A stretch of 64,000 nt of DNA, from assembly GCF_963662255.1 (NCBI RefSeq), contig NC_085068.1, forward strand, positions 6,138,001-6,202,000, given 5' to 3'. Shown here in pieces: positions 45,801 to 57,996 of the stretch. The DNA comes from Cinclus cinclus. Lineage: Eukaryota > Chordata > Aves > Passeriformes > Cinclidae. Numbering within the stretch: the stretch's first letter is position 1; every line of letters begins with the position of its first letter. Made by a program: the position numbers and the translations under genes. The notes below the pieces were generated by a model. It made no database searches and was not told the origin of the DNA. It saw only the letters and a program-made list of their open reading frames with translations.

Positions 45801-48800
45801 ACTTTGGGAGCAATTTACTTCCAAAGCAAGTAATTCCATCTGCTTTCCTCTCCTCTCTCTGCAGGTTCCCCCTATGGCACCAACTCAGGCAACATCTGCA
45901 CCACCCCTGGGTGTGTGACAGCAGGTAAAGGGGTTTTTGTGAATTACTGCTGCAGAGAGGAGGCTCTATGTGTTGTCACTGAACCTAATTAAGAAATAAT
46001 TCAGAGTTTAAGGCTGCAACAGATGAAAAGTAATGAGGTTTTCCCTTAGGTAGGGAATATTATTCATAAGCAGCACAGGAAAACTGCCAGTGTGGCCAAG
46101 AGCTCTGGCTCTGAGCCACAAGGCCATGGACTGACCAAGACAATGTGTAGCTATAAGCATAATGAAATTCCCTTTAGACTGAATTTTCTCTCTCATGGGG
46201 TATTTATTCTCCTTATTTTTGGCATCTACACCTCGAGAGAGGTGAGACTGCAGCACAGATGTTCCAAATAGCCCCCTGGAAGCACTGGTTTCTTGGGCAG
46301 AGCCTAAACTGGAGCCCAGGGGAGCCCTGGGCACTCTTCCCTGTAAGGTGTCATGCTCTGGGACAGCTCTTCTGCCATTCAGACCCATTTTAAGCAGAAA
46401 ATAAAATTCCTCAAGTCGTGATATGTGGGAGCGAGTCTTACCAAGGAGCTCCTTGACAGTCTTCAGTAGTCCCAGAGATTCCTGGGCAGTCTGTAGAATT
46501 CATCTCTCCAATTTTGCTGCCCAGCTGCCAGAATAATCCAGAACATGGACCCCACAGCTGACCCGTGCAAGGATTTCTACCAGTACGCCTGCGGGGGCTG
46601 GCTGAACCGGCACGTGATCCCAGAGACCAGCTCCAGATACAGCATCTTTGACATCCTGAGAGACGAGCTGGAGATCATCCTGAAAGGTAGGGATGAGGCT
46701 GCTCCATCCCCAGGCACCTCTGCTCATTTCAGAGGTTACTGACTGCACATCAGACAGAGAAATAAACTTGCAGAGAAGTGTTGATTGGGATTTTTTTCTC
46801 TCTGGTCCTTTAATCTTTACATCTCTTACTACACCCATTTTGTGGGAACATCCTGTTCCCACTAAAAAATAGCCAGAAGTGATTGGGTACTAACTCCAAA
46901 AGGAGCAGGACAAGCTGTCTGCAGGTCCTTCCTCCTGACACTTTTTCTCATTAATAGCATGAAGAGCCTTCTAGTTTGACAGTAATTGCTGCCTGCCAGT
47001 GCTTCTCATAGCCCTGAATCCTCAGGGATTTCTGTAAAATTATCAAAGCTCTCCAGGGCAAAAATCTCATGCCAATGGTTTCTTCCCCAGGTGTGCTGGA
47101 GACTCCAGATCAAGGGGACAGAGAAGCATTTCAGAAAGCTAAAATCCTTTACAAGTCCTGCATGAATGAGAGTGAGTGTCTTCTTTTTTCCATCAATTCC
47201 CCTGTTCCAAACCAGGCGTACAGAAAAACCAAACTCCTGTTAAGCAAAATCCAGTCAATATATGTCTAATCCATGTGGCCGTGCCTGGAAATTTCATCTT
47301 GAGTTGGATGGAGATGCCTTGGTATTTCATGAAACCTCAATATATCCATTTGGGATGTGGAAAGGATGGATGCTGGGTACCCAGCCTGGTGTGAATGAAA
47401 AGCCTTTCCTTCAGAAGGCACTAACCTGTCCCAGCTCATCTTTCCCAAACCAATCCAGTCCAAATCAGCACTGGAGCCACAGAAGTATTTTCATTCCTTT
47501 TCTGAATACTAATATAAAATCGTTCCTCTTAATTTTTTGCTTTTTTTTGCTAACATTCAGTTGCGAATTTAAACTGTTAGGCACATTACCTATTTTTCCT
47601 AATTTTATTTTTGTACTGAAAACAATACAGAATATGTCTTTCCTCCTTCAGGTCTTATAGAGCAACGAGATTCCCTCCCTCTGCTGGAGGCCTTGAGGAT
47701 GGTTGGAGATTGGCCAGTGGCTTCTGCAGACTGGAGTAAGACCAAAGGTAATGCTGGGCCTGGAAGGGTTCACTCAGAATTATTTACTGAAACAGGAAGG
47801 CCACTGTCACCAAATCAAATCCTCCATTTTCAGTTTCTCCTCCCAAACAGAAGTCAGGGTATCACACATTTAACACTCATTGATCCATTTAAAGAGATCT
47901 CCAAAATTTCAGCTGCCAGCTTGTGAACTGTACAACTTCAATCAGTCTGCCACAGATTGACAAGTTAAGTCTATTTTCCCTTTTATCTCCCAGAGCCAAG
48001 CTGGAGCATGGAGGAAAACCTTTCCATAATGAACTCCAGGTTTAACAAACGTGTCCTCATTGACATGTTTGTGTGGAATGACGACCGGGATTCCAGCAGA
48101 CACATCATTTATGTAAGAAAAAAACTACAGGGAATTATTTGTATGCCAGAATCATAATGAATAATTATTTATACTGCAGACAGATGAGTTTCCCAAAGAA
48201 CAATAGTGGTAAAATGTAGGCAACTGTTCTGTATCCTGATTGTCAGATCTGTCTCAAAGACATATTGGGAAATGTTTTATGGCAGCATAACTTTTGTTTC
48301 AGCAAAAGCAATAAGAATCAATGGAACTTTGCTGATTTATAGCACTTGAGGGTTGCAAACTCTTGTGACTTACAAAAATGATGATGAGGTTTAATATATA
48401 GCAGGAAACCATGCATTTAAAATACATAAAGAGCATTTTGGAGCTTGTTCATGAAGGGTTGTGCAAGAAGTCCAGCCCTAAAGTCGAGCAACAGAGAAAA
48501 GTTACTAAAATTTGTTCTTGGATCTCCATGATTACTGAAAGACTTTGCTTCATAACCCACACTAAGATCCACCCTGTCCTTACCTGGAAACCCAGAGCTG
48601 CACCTTCCACCTGACCCCAGATCCAGGAGAGCCAAATTCTCTGGGTGTTTGGCAGTGGTATCATTCCAACCTGACAGGCTGGCACACACAGCATTTCCTG
48701 CTGCCTTTCAAGGATTCCTTGGGACAACCCCAGTTCCTGCTCACCACTAACCAGAGAAATGCATTTTCCTTCAGATTGACCAGCCAAGTTTGGGAATGCC

Positions 48801-51800
48801 ATCCAGGGATTACTACTTTAATGGGGGCAACTATCAAAGAGTAAGTATCCCTTGTATTGATTTACTCTGTGCCACTAAAACAACTTTATTCCTTATCCCT
48901 GTGCTTTCAAAACCCCCAATACATGAATCTTCAAGCTATGCAACAGTCAGAATTAGACTGTGAAATTCATTGCCACATTTTTTCCTAATTAAGCCAACAT
49001 TTTGTAAAGTTTACAAAAAGACTGAACAACTGTATAAATATCAAGCCTCCTCAGAACTGGCCAACTCACTAAGAAAGTTGTGGGAAAATAAAATCGTGTT
49101 TTATAGCTTAGACAGTCTCTCATTTTGAAGGACAGCTTCACATTTTTCGTGCAGGAGATTTGCTTGTATCTTCCTCTGAATCCATGATGCTCAGCAAGTA
49201 AAAATCTGCTGCCACTTACTCTCCCCTTCCCCCAAAATTACATGAAATTGTGAGAGATTATTTTCTAGCCGCTTTCTTCTGCCAATGCTCAGGGCAAAAA
49301 CACTGATTCTGCAAAAACACTGTTTCTGTAAATACACACAAAGCTGTTGCAAACAGAGCCAGACAATTTGTCTGTTTCCAAGATGAAAATACTGCTTTAG
49401 TACATTTTATTTTCCTCAATTATGCCTTGCTAACAAAGAGTATTTGCAGCCCAACATCAAACCAATTTTCCTAACAAGAATGGAAGGGAATACAGAGGGA
49501 TGACAATCAGCATTTGAGACTCTTTTGTCTCGTGGTTGTAAAGGCAGATGAAAACATCAGTGGGAAGAGTTTTCTTCTCACTTCAGTGTATTTGACTACA
49601 CTTTATATAGAATGTAGCTAAAATACAGCCCTGGGAGTTTTATAGGGAATTGTCCCCACACCTTCTGGGCACCTTTAGGAGCTTCCAGCTCCTGGAAAAA
49701 AAAAAAACAATCTCCTGGAAGCTGGGAAATGTGGAGAGCTGCTGACCCAGGAATCTCCCCTGCGAGTGTCACCTCCACAGCAGCACTCACAGCAGAAAAG
49801 AGGGATATTTATGAACTGGGGCATCAAGGTCAGACATAGATTGACTTGGAGGAAGTAGGAGATCAGGTACAGTGCAGAGACAATCCTCAGTTAGTGAAAG
49901 AAAACCAGTTTTGCTCAATACAGTTTTAATTTGAAGGCACAAAGCGGGGGGGGCTGAGGCTGTGCTTTTAATCCTAATGACCAAGGAGGAGACACAACCC
50001 CTTTTTATTTGTATTTATCAGCTCACTGCCCCCAGACAATGAGCCCAACTCTGATGACCCAAACTCCCCCTGTGCTTAGTCCAGCATCTTTTGGCAAAAC
50101 TCCTTCTGAGGCCTGGGGGAGTCTGGCCTGATTAAGGCTCAGCATTCAGCCTAAAACCACAAATCATCATCTGTAAGTGCCCAGACTCAATATCACCACA
50201 GCCACTGTGTTTATCTGGCTTCCAGGGTCTATGGAGGAAGAAAAGTATGTGACAAGAGCAGGTAGCCTCGAGTTTTCCAGTATCAAGGATCAGCACTCCC
50301 TCAGCAGCCAAATGTCTTTTCAAGGCCCATTCTGAGGCATAAATCAGTCAGAGCCTCCCATCAGGAATAAAGCAAAGGTGTCACTGGGAACTGTCTGAAA
50401 CAGAGCTTTTCTTTCAGGAACTAAAACCAGACCTGAGAAGATTTGTGGTATTACTTTCAGAGAACTCAAACCTTCCCTGTTCACCTGGAATTTTGGATCA
50501 CTTTTCCCATAGTGTAACTGAAAGCACAGAGCGTCCTCTTTGCCCAGGCAGAAATTCTAACTCAGAATGTCAGGGTTGGATGGCACAGAGAAACAGAAAG
50601 TGTGTTTAGAGGCTGACGAGTGCCCTGTAAGGTATTCATGACAAAGAGAATGCTTTGTTAAAAGAGAAATATGAAGATGAACTATAGAAACTATGAAGAG
50701 AGGCTGTTTATAAGGGCCTGGAGTGACAGGACAAGGGGGAATGGGCTCAAACTGACAGAGGGCAGGGTTAGAGGGGATATTGGGAGGAAATTCTTCCTGT
50801 GAGGATGGGCAGGCCCTGGCACAGGGTGCCCAGAGCAGCTGTGGCTCTTTCTGGACCCCTGGAAGTATCGAAGGTCAGGTTGGATGGGGCTTGGAGCCAC
50901 CTGGGCTAGTGGAAGGTGTCCCTGCCATGGCAGGGGTGGAACTGGATGGGGTTTAAGGTCCTTCCAACCCAACCATTCTGGGAGTCTATGAAATGATGGA
51001 CAGCAAACCTTTTCTACACGCTCTGTGTCTGAGTGCAGGTGAGAGAAGCTTATCTGCAGTTCATGATCACCATCGCCAAAATGATCCGGGAAGACAAGAA
51101 CGTGTCCAAAGATGATTCCTTTGTCCAAGAGGAAATGGTAAAGGTCATGGAGTTTGAAACAGAGATTGCAAATGTGAGTAGAGGGATAAAGAACTCCTCA
51201 GCAAGCTGTGGGGGGCAAGGGGTGAGGGGGAAGAGTCACTTGCTGGTTTGTGCTGCAGTTCTCAAAGCAGCAGAAAACCCATGGCACAGAAAAAAGCAGG
51301 GGAAGAAGACTTTTTGTGCCATGAGCCAGCCCAAAATTCAGAGCCTCTGTGTCTCTAATTCTGCCCGCTGTGTACACTGCTGCTGTGCTGCTCCATTCCC
51401 AGCTTTATTTCTATCTGGAACTCTTCTAAAGCAGGATAATTCACCTTCTGCTAACCATGCACTGAGATAACACCAGGGCAGGCTCCCTTGCATCCTTAAT
51501 AACCTACAGCACCCTAAAAGTCCCCCAGAGGAGGCTTCCATTCTAAAGAGGACAGAAAGAACCACTTGGCTTAACACATCCCTGAAATACTATTGAATAG
51601 GGGGGACCCAGGTTCCTGCACTGAATTTTTGGAAGCAGCACTGGGGACAACTAAATGCTTTTCCTTTTCCCAAACAAAATGGTTAATCTGAATATTATTG
51701 GAGTTCGTATGTGTGCACCTGCATGTGATTGCAGCCATTGATATTTCTGTCAGTTGATTCCAGTAATAACCTTGTGAATGTCTTCAGGCCACGACCCCCG

Positions 51801-54800
51801 CAGAGGAAAGGCATGATGTGACCTTGTTGTACCACAAAATGACCTTAGCAGAGCTGCAGGAAAAGTTTGCATTCAATGTAAGTGCTTCATGAGCAGTCTC
51901 ACTCTTCAGGTCTCTTAATTCCATGCCTGTTGGAAATGGCTTTGTGAATTTATCAGTGCTTCAACAAAGAGGTATAAAATCATTCTTATTCCTAATTTTG
52001 TCTTCAGAATCTCTTTAAAAGCTTTGTCCTGCTGAACAGCTGCATTCAAGGCCATAAGACTGTCAAAAGTCCAGTTACAGAGGCATTTAATCATCCAACA
52101 TTGGAATGTCTCTCTGTCTTTCTAGGAATTTAACTGGACCTTCTTCATCCAACGTGTCATGTCTTCAGTAAGTGTTCAAGTGGACCCAGAGGAAGAGGTG
52201 GTTGTGTATGGGATGCCATATCTGCAAGAGCTGAAAGCAATTATATCCAAGTACTCAGCCAGGTAAAGAAACTGCAGGATAGGTAGGAGAAAAGTCACAG
52301 AAGGATTGCTGAAATGTGAATTATGGGACACCCTTGCTAGTTCCAAGCTTTTGAGGGAAGATGACACCCCTGTAAAATGCAGGAAATGCCTCTGGAGGTT
52401 TCAAAGTCCAAATACTGCAGTACAAGGTATCTCACTTGCTGCTTGCTTAGAAAAGGTTAAATGGGAAGAAAAAAAACTACATGACAGGCTTAGCTCTTGT
52501 TACATTCTAGAGGTAAGAAAAATAAGAAATTAATCCCAGAACAGACATAACAGCCCAGTCCTCAGGCTGGATGACTCTGCAGTTAAATGAGATGCTGTGA
52601 AACCCAGGACTGGCAGCAATGATTTCCTTCCTAGTCTGCATCCAAAATTGAGATTCCCCTCTGGCTGCCTGCACTAGTGCTGGCTTTTACAGGGGATTAA
52701 GCTCGGCTTTGCTTTCCCACACAGCACCATCCAGAACTACCTCATCTGGCGGCTGGTGATCGATCGGGTCAGCAGCTTGAGCCGGCGCTTCAAGGACGCT
52801 CGGGCCAGCTACAGGAAGGTATTTCCTCTCTTCATAAAGAGGACAGCACAGTGCCACCAAATCCAGCCTGGCCATCACAATAACCCTGCCAGGGGTTTGG
52901 AAAGAGATGTACTTTAAGCTCCATCCCAGCCCAAACCATTCTAGATTCTGTGATTACATCACGGAATCCTCAGCCAAGCCCAGTCCCAGGAGTGGAAACC
53001 TTTGAGTTAATTTGGGCAATGAGCTGCAGGGGCAGGGTTAATGCTGGGCTCTGGTGCTGCAGGCCCTGTACGGGACGACGCTGGAGGACGCGCGCTGGAG
53101 GGAGTGCGTGAGTTACGTCAACAACAACATGGAGAACGCGGTGGGAGCCATGTATGTCCGGGAGACTTTTGCTGGTGAGAGCAAGAGGATGGTATGTAGT
53201 TTACCCTTCATACTACTGTACATCCACAATGCCCACGGTGCCCGTTCCCTCTGGTGTGAGCGCCCTGTTTTTTGCTTGGGAGTTATCCACCAGTCAAGAA
53301 GGTGCAAGAACTCGTTTGTGATGCTTTTTTAGATGCTCATTACCATGGTTTAGGGCACAGAATTTGGAGACATCACCTTCCAACAGGAAGCTTTTCATCC
53401 CTCCTCAGCTGTGCCTGGGAATAGAGCATGTGAATGATGAGTGTCTCCCTGGCTCTCTTTCAGGTCCGGGATTTAATAGAGAAGATCCGTGAAGTGTTTG
53501 TGGAGACTTTGGATGAGTTACAGTGGATGGACGAGGCGTCCAAGGAGAAAGCTCGTGAGAAGGTCAGAGATAACAAGGAGCTTCAGTATTCCCTTATGAA
53601 CATGAAATATCTGGAATTTTGTAGTATCACCATTTCCAGTTTCTCCACAAACAAGAGGAAAAGAGGACATTATTATCCTGTCATATTGTCCTTTCCTTTC
53701 AACCCTTTGTTAGCCCACATCAATAAAAATGCCAATGCAATTCCCCCCAAAAAACATTTCCAACTTTTAATTGACCTCAGGACCATCAGCACCATTTCAA
53801 AGGCAAGAAAAAAACCCAAACATTCAACTATTCTTTGTATCGAAACTTTAGTAAAAACAACCCAAGATCAACACACCAACAAAAACCTCAATTAAGAGGA
53901 AACATTTGACTCTTTTCTTCCAGGCAATGGCAATCAAAGAACAAATTGGCTACCCAGATTATATTTTGGAAGATCAGAATGAGAAACTGGACCTGGAATA
54001 TGCCAATGTAAGTGTTTTGTGCATATCTCACTAAATACCTCAGAATAAACACCTGCATTTGCTTTCTTGCCACTGGAATATTTGTACCTGTGGAACTGCC
54101 CTTTCCAAGGACATTAAAATGAACATATTAATAAATAATTGGTGCAAAGAACCAACTATTCAGTGAAACCATGCAACCAAAACATTCTTTAGAGGACATT
54201 CAGTGGGACGAGGTGTTCCTCTTCCTGCTCAGCTGACCAATGTACTTGGATCCCTGTTTGTGCAGTTAAACTTCAGTGAACACAACTACTTTGAAAACAT
54301 CCTGGAAAACCTGCAAGCTGGAGCCCAAAAGAGCCTGAAAAAGCTTCGAGAGAGAGTTGACCAAGATATGTGAGTTTCCAGACAGAGTCACAGACAAAAC
54401 CTAAATTCTGGGATAATGGTGGGGGTGTTTAAGTCATGTTGTGGGTACCTGGGAATGCCCGTGGTTGAGATAATCAAGAAATTAAACAATCAAGAAATTA
54501 AGGTAAAGTAAAAAATGCTTTTCCCCTTGAATGAAAGCTGCCTATAAAGAAGCCACCAGGTATTTCCTGGTGTCAGGAATTCTTTAGCCTACATTAATCC
54601 TTTCTTTATACAATCTCCTTATAAGGATTTTCCTTCTTATTACAAAGATTCTTCCTTCTCCTAATGAAGAAATCATATTTCTTTATACATCCTTTCCAGA
54701 TAATATATATATTACATATATATATGTGTGTAATAGACATATGTATGTGTGTATATATATATGTATGTATATACATATATAAATAAATAATCCCTGAAAG

Positions 54801-57800
54801 GATTATATTCTTAAAATCCTTCCCTATATACCTTACATTTTTTAACCCAAATTGAATTGCAATAGTGTCTGGGGGAAAAAAAACCATCATGACTAACGGT
54901 GTGCAACATTTATTTTTAGATGGATAATTGGAGCTGCAGTGGTCAATGCATTCTATTCCCCTAACAGGAACCAGATAGGTAGGTTTAAACACTTTTAACC
55001 AGCTCATTTTGTCCACACAACAGTGCAGGTCTGCATCCAGAGGCAAACCTGCCCGTGCCCATCCAGGAATTCTGGGCAGGGCTGCCAGGCTGTTCAGCTC
55101 AAGCACTTTGTTGATGAATACTCAGCTCCCCCTATTTGGCAGGTGTAGTTTATACCATGTTTATACTGAACAGCCTTGGGTTTGAAAGCCTGGGACATCA
55201 CCAGTGCCAGTGCCCAGAGGATGCTCCAGGGCTGCTCGTGCTCCTGGTCCTACCTTCTGATAGCACATGGGGCAGCCCTGTGCTCGTGGCACTGCAATTA
55301 CACTGCTAAGAGCCAGCCCAGGCTGCAGAAATTGCCTCTGCTCCCAGAGCATCAGCTGTGTGAGCTCTGCAGAGCTGCTGGGCTCTCCTTCCTCGTTCAG
55401 GAGACCTTCAGAGCCTGCCTGGCTCCCTGTGCTCCCTGAGCTCAGACCTCATGCAGGAGCTCAGGTTAGAACTGCTGAGTCTCTGCTGAATTCTGAGCAC
55501 CCCAAGCAGGACAGACAATAGGCAATTCCCTCCAGAAGTGCTTATTCAAATTCCCAGACTGCCAGGAAGATCTGCTACTCAGCTCCTGATACCACAGAAG
55601 GACAAACCCATGGGGTTTTAGGCCAGACAGTAACTGCATCCTGCTCCAGGGCAAAGGCAAGGAGTGCAAACAGCCCAGTCTACCAACAGTCACAACAGAA
55701 AACTTCTATAACTGTTAAAAGCAGAAACATCCAAATTACTGATAATTCAGTCCTCTGACCTCACCCAAAATCTGTTTTCCTTTGTGTAGCTTCCACTCAC
55801 CTCCATCCTGCAGGTACAGCAGCATCAGAACCTTCAGTCACGGCAGAGCCCTCCTGGGGGATTTACTGGTGGCCAACCTCAGCTCCCAGTTTTTCCCCAG
55901 TGGTTTTACAAAGATTGGAATCAGCTTTCCAGGCAGGGAACTTGAGTCCTAAAGCCACCTGGTTCCTCTCCAGCTTTGTCCTTATAAATCATACAAAAGT
56001 AATTCATTTAAGCAACTTGGAGATGAATATGCCTGTGTAAAAATCCAAGCACAAGCACCCACAATAGTGTGTATGTCAGTTAAATTCTGTTTTTTCATAT
56101 CTTTAGCTTGGGAAAACAATTTTCCACACTGCTCTGTCTTACTGCAGTCTGGTTTATGCATTTCTCCACAAAATTGTATGGATAAAACCTCTGTAGCCAA
56201 AAGGGTTTTGTCTCTCAATTAACTACTTGCAATATAATTTCAGTATCTCTGTTCATGGAAAATCTCATTGGAGTGAATTACTGCCAGTCTGAATTCCTCC
56301 AGAATTTATGCTTTTCAGCTTCTGTAGAAGGGGTGAAAATCAAATCCCATTATTTGGGATAAGGTTTTTGCCAGCAGACTAAGGCAGAACAGATCTCATA
56401 CTGCCTCCCTCAATTGGCATCGAGTGCCCTTGGTGGTCTGTAGGAATCACTTCTGTGCATGCTTTACACTCCAAGTGTTGGTGGCATCAGCAGATGATTT
56501 CTAACCTCTCCTTAACCCAAATAAAGCAATAAAATCTCCATTAGTTCCCCTGTAAAATGGCTCTGACACACAAGCTGTGCCTGTCTCCAAAGGACAGCTC
56601 CCAAACATTCTGTTCTTGACACACTGCAGCAAACATTATGGACAAAATTAGGCTAAGCTTAACATAAATGTTGCTTGGGTCTCAAATAGGGAGATATTGT
56701 CGCTGCAGGTGTGCTAAATTAAACCTTTATTAACTTGTCATTTTCCATTTACCCAGAGAGAAACAATTTCACATGAGGCATGAGCTTGTTTCTAATCATT
56801 TTATATTTTCTGTTCCTTCCTGACCCTTACACCAAGCAAACAATCTGTCTGCCAAAGATGCAAAAAACAAAGCCACCTTACAGTGTTTCCCTTCTTCCCC
56901 CTGTCTTTGCAGTTTTTCCTGCTGGCATTCTCCAGCCCCCCTTCTTCAGCAAACACCAGCCCCAGGCCCTGAACTTTGGAGGGATTGGGATGGTTATTGG
57001 ACATGAGATCACTCACGGGTTCGATGACAACGGTGAGGAGATGACTGAAAAAATGTTATTATTTCAGCTAAAACTCGTGGCATGGCAGGAATTAAAGCAC
57101 GTGGGGACTGAAGATCCCTGCAGTCACATCCAGCTCAGCAGCAATAGGAACACACTGGGAACACTCTGTGGAAGGTTTTGCAGGAAATGGAGGCAATGAC
57201 AATTCTCAGGGAAAAAAAAATGTTTTTACAGCATCATCATTTCAGAAACACAAAGCAAGCAGATCCATGGGCCCCTGATTACAGTGAAATCTGGGAACAA
57301 CATTTTTGGAATAGAACGCATGTCAGTAGTGTCTTGAAATCCTGGGAGACTGTTTTTCAACACAAATGCTTAAATAATTGACTTTTTAACTTTCTTGAAT
57401 GCCATGTAAAAGAATTTGGGGGAAAAGCTCACTTCTGACTCTACAAGTCAGGAGTTTCTTCCACATGGGTTTTCTTCAGGCTGTTTTTTTTTTTAATGCT
57501 CATTAAGTTTGTGCGGATGTCACATAAACACACAACACAGCCTCAGAAACTGAGTTTTAGAGTAAACAAAAGCCTTGTTCTAGCCAGAAAGCCAAGAACA
57601 TAAACTCCAGAACTGCAATTCCAGCTTTTAATTCTCTATAAACCTCGGTTCTGTCATGTGGCCACACAGACCAGCACCTCAGGCACTTCAGAAGTGAGGG
57701 AAGGTTTTGTTGGATGATATCAGCAAAATCCACTTGGAAGTAAAACCAGGCCTTGGAGCTATACCTGAAGTCAGGGCTGCTGACTGAAGAGGAAATCAGG

Positions 57801-57958
57801 GAATAACAGAGACCACAATTCCATTCCCTTGTGACAAAGAGAATAAACTGTGCCCAAAATATTTCTGAGCATCTAAATTCAAGGAGGAAAAAGGAAGGGA
57901 GAGCAGCTTCCATATCCCAGGTGCTACACTGGAAGAGTGGCAGCTTTAAAACCTTGCC

Positions 57959-57996
<38 letters not shown>

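Noticed and set aside
53563..53895. Extension of MMEL1 exon 13 by about 110 codons
   Set aside because: The sequence after gtcaga is not protein-like, and exon 14 continues the family alignment directly.
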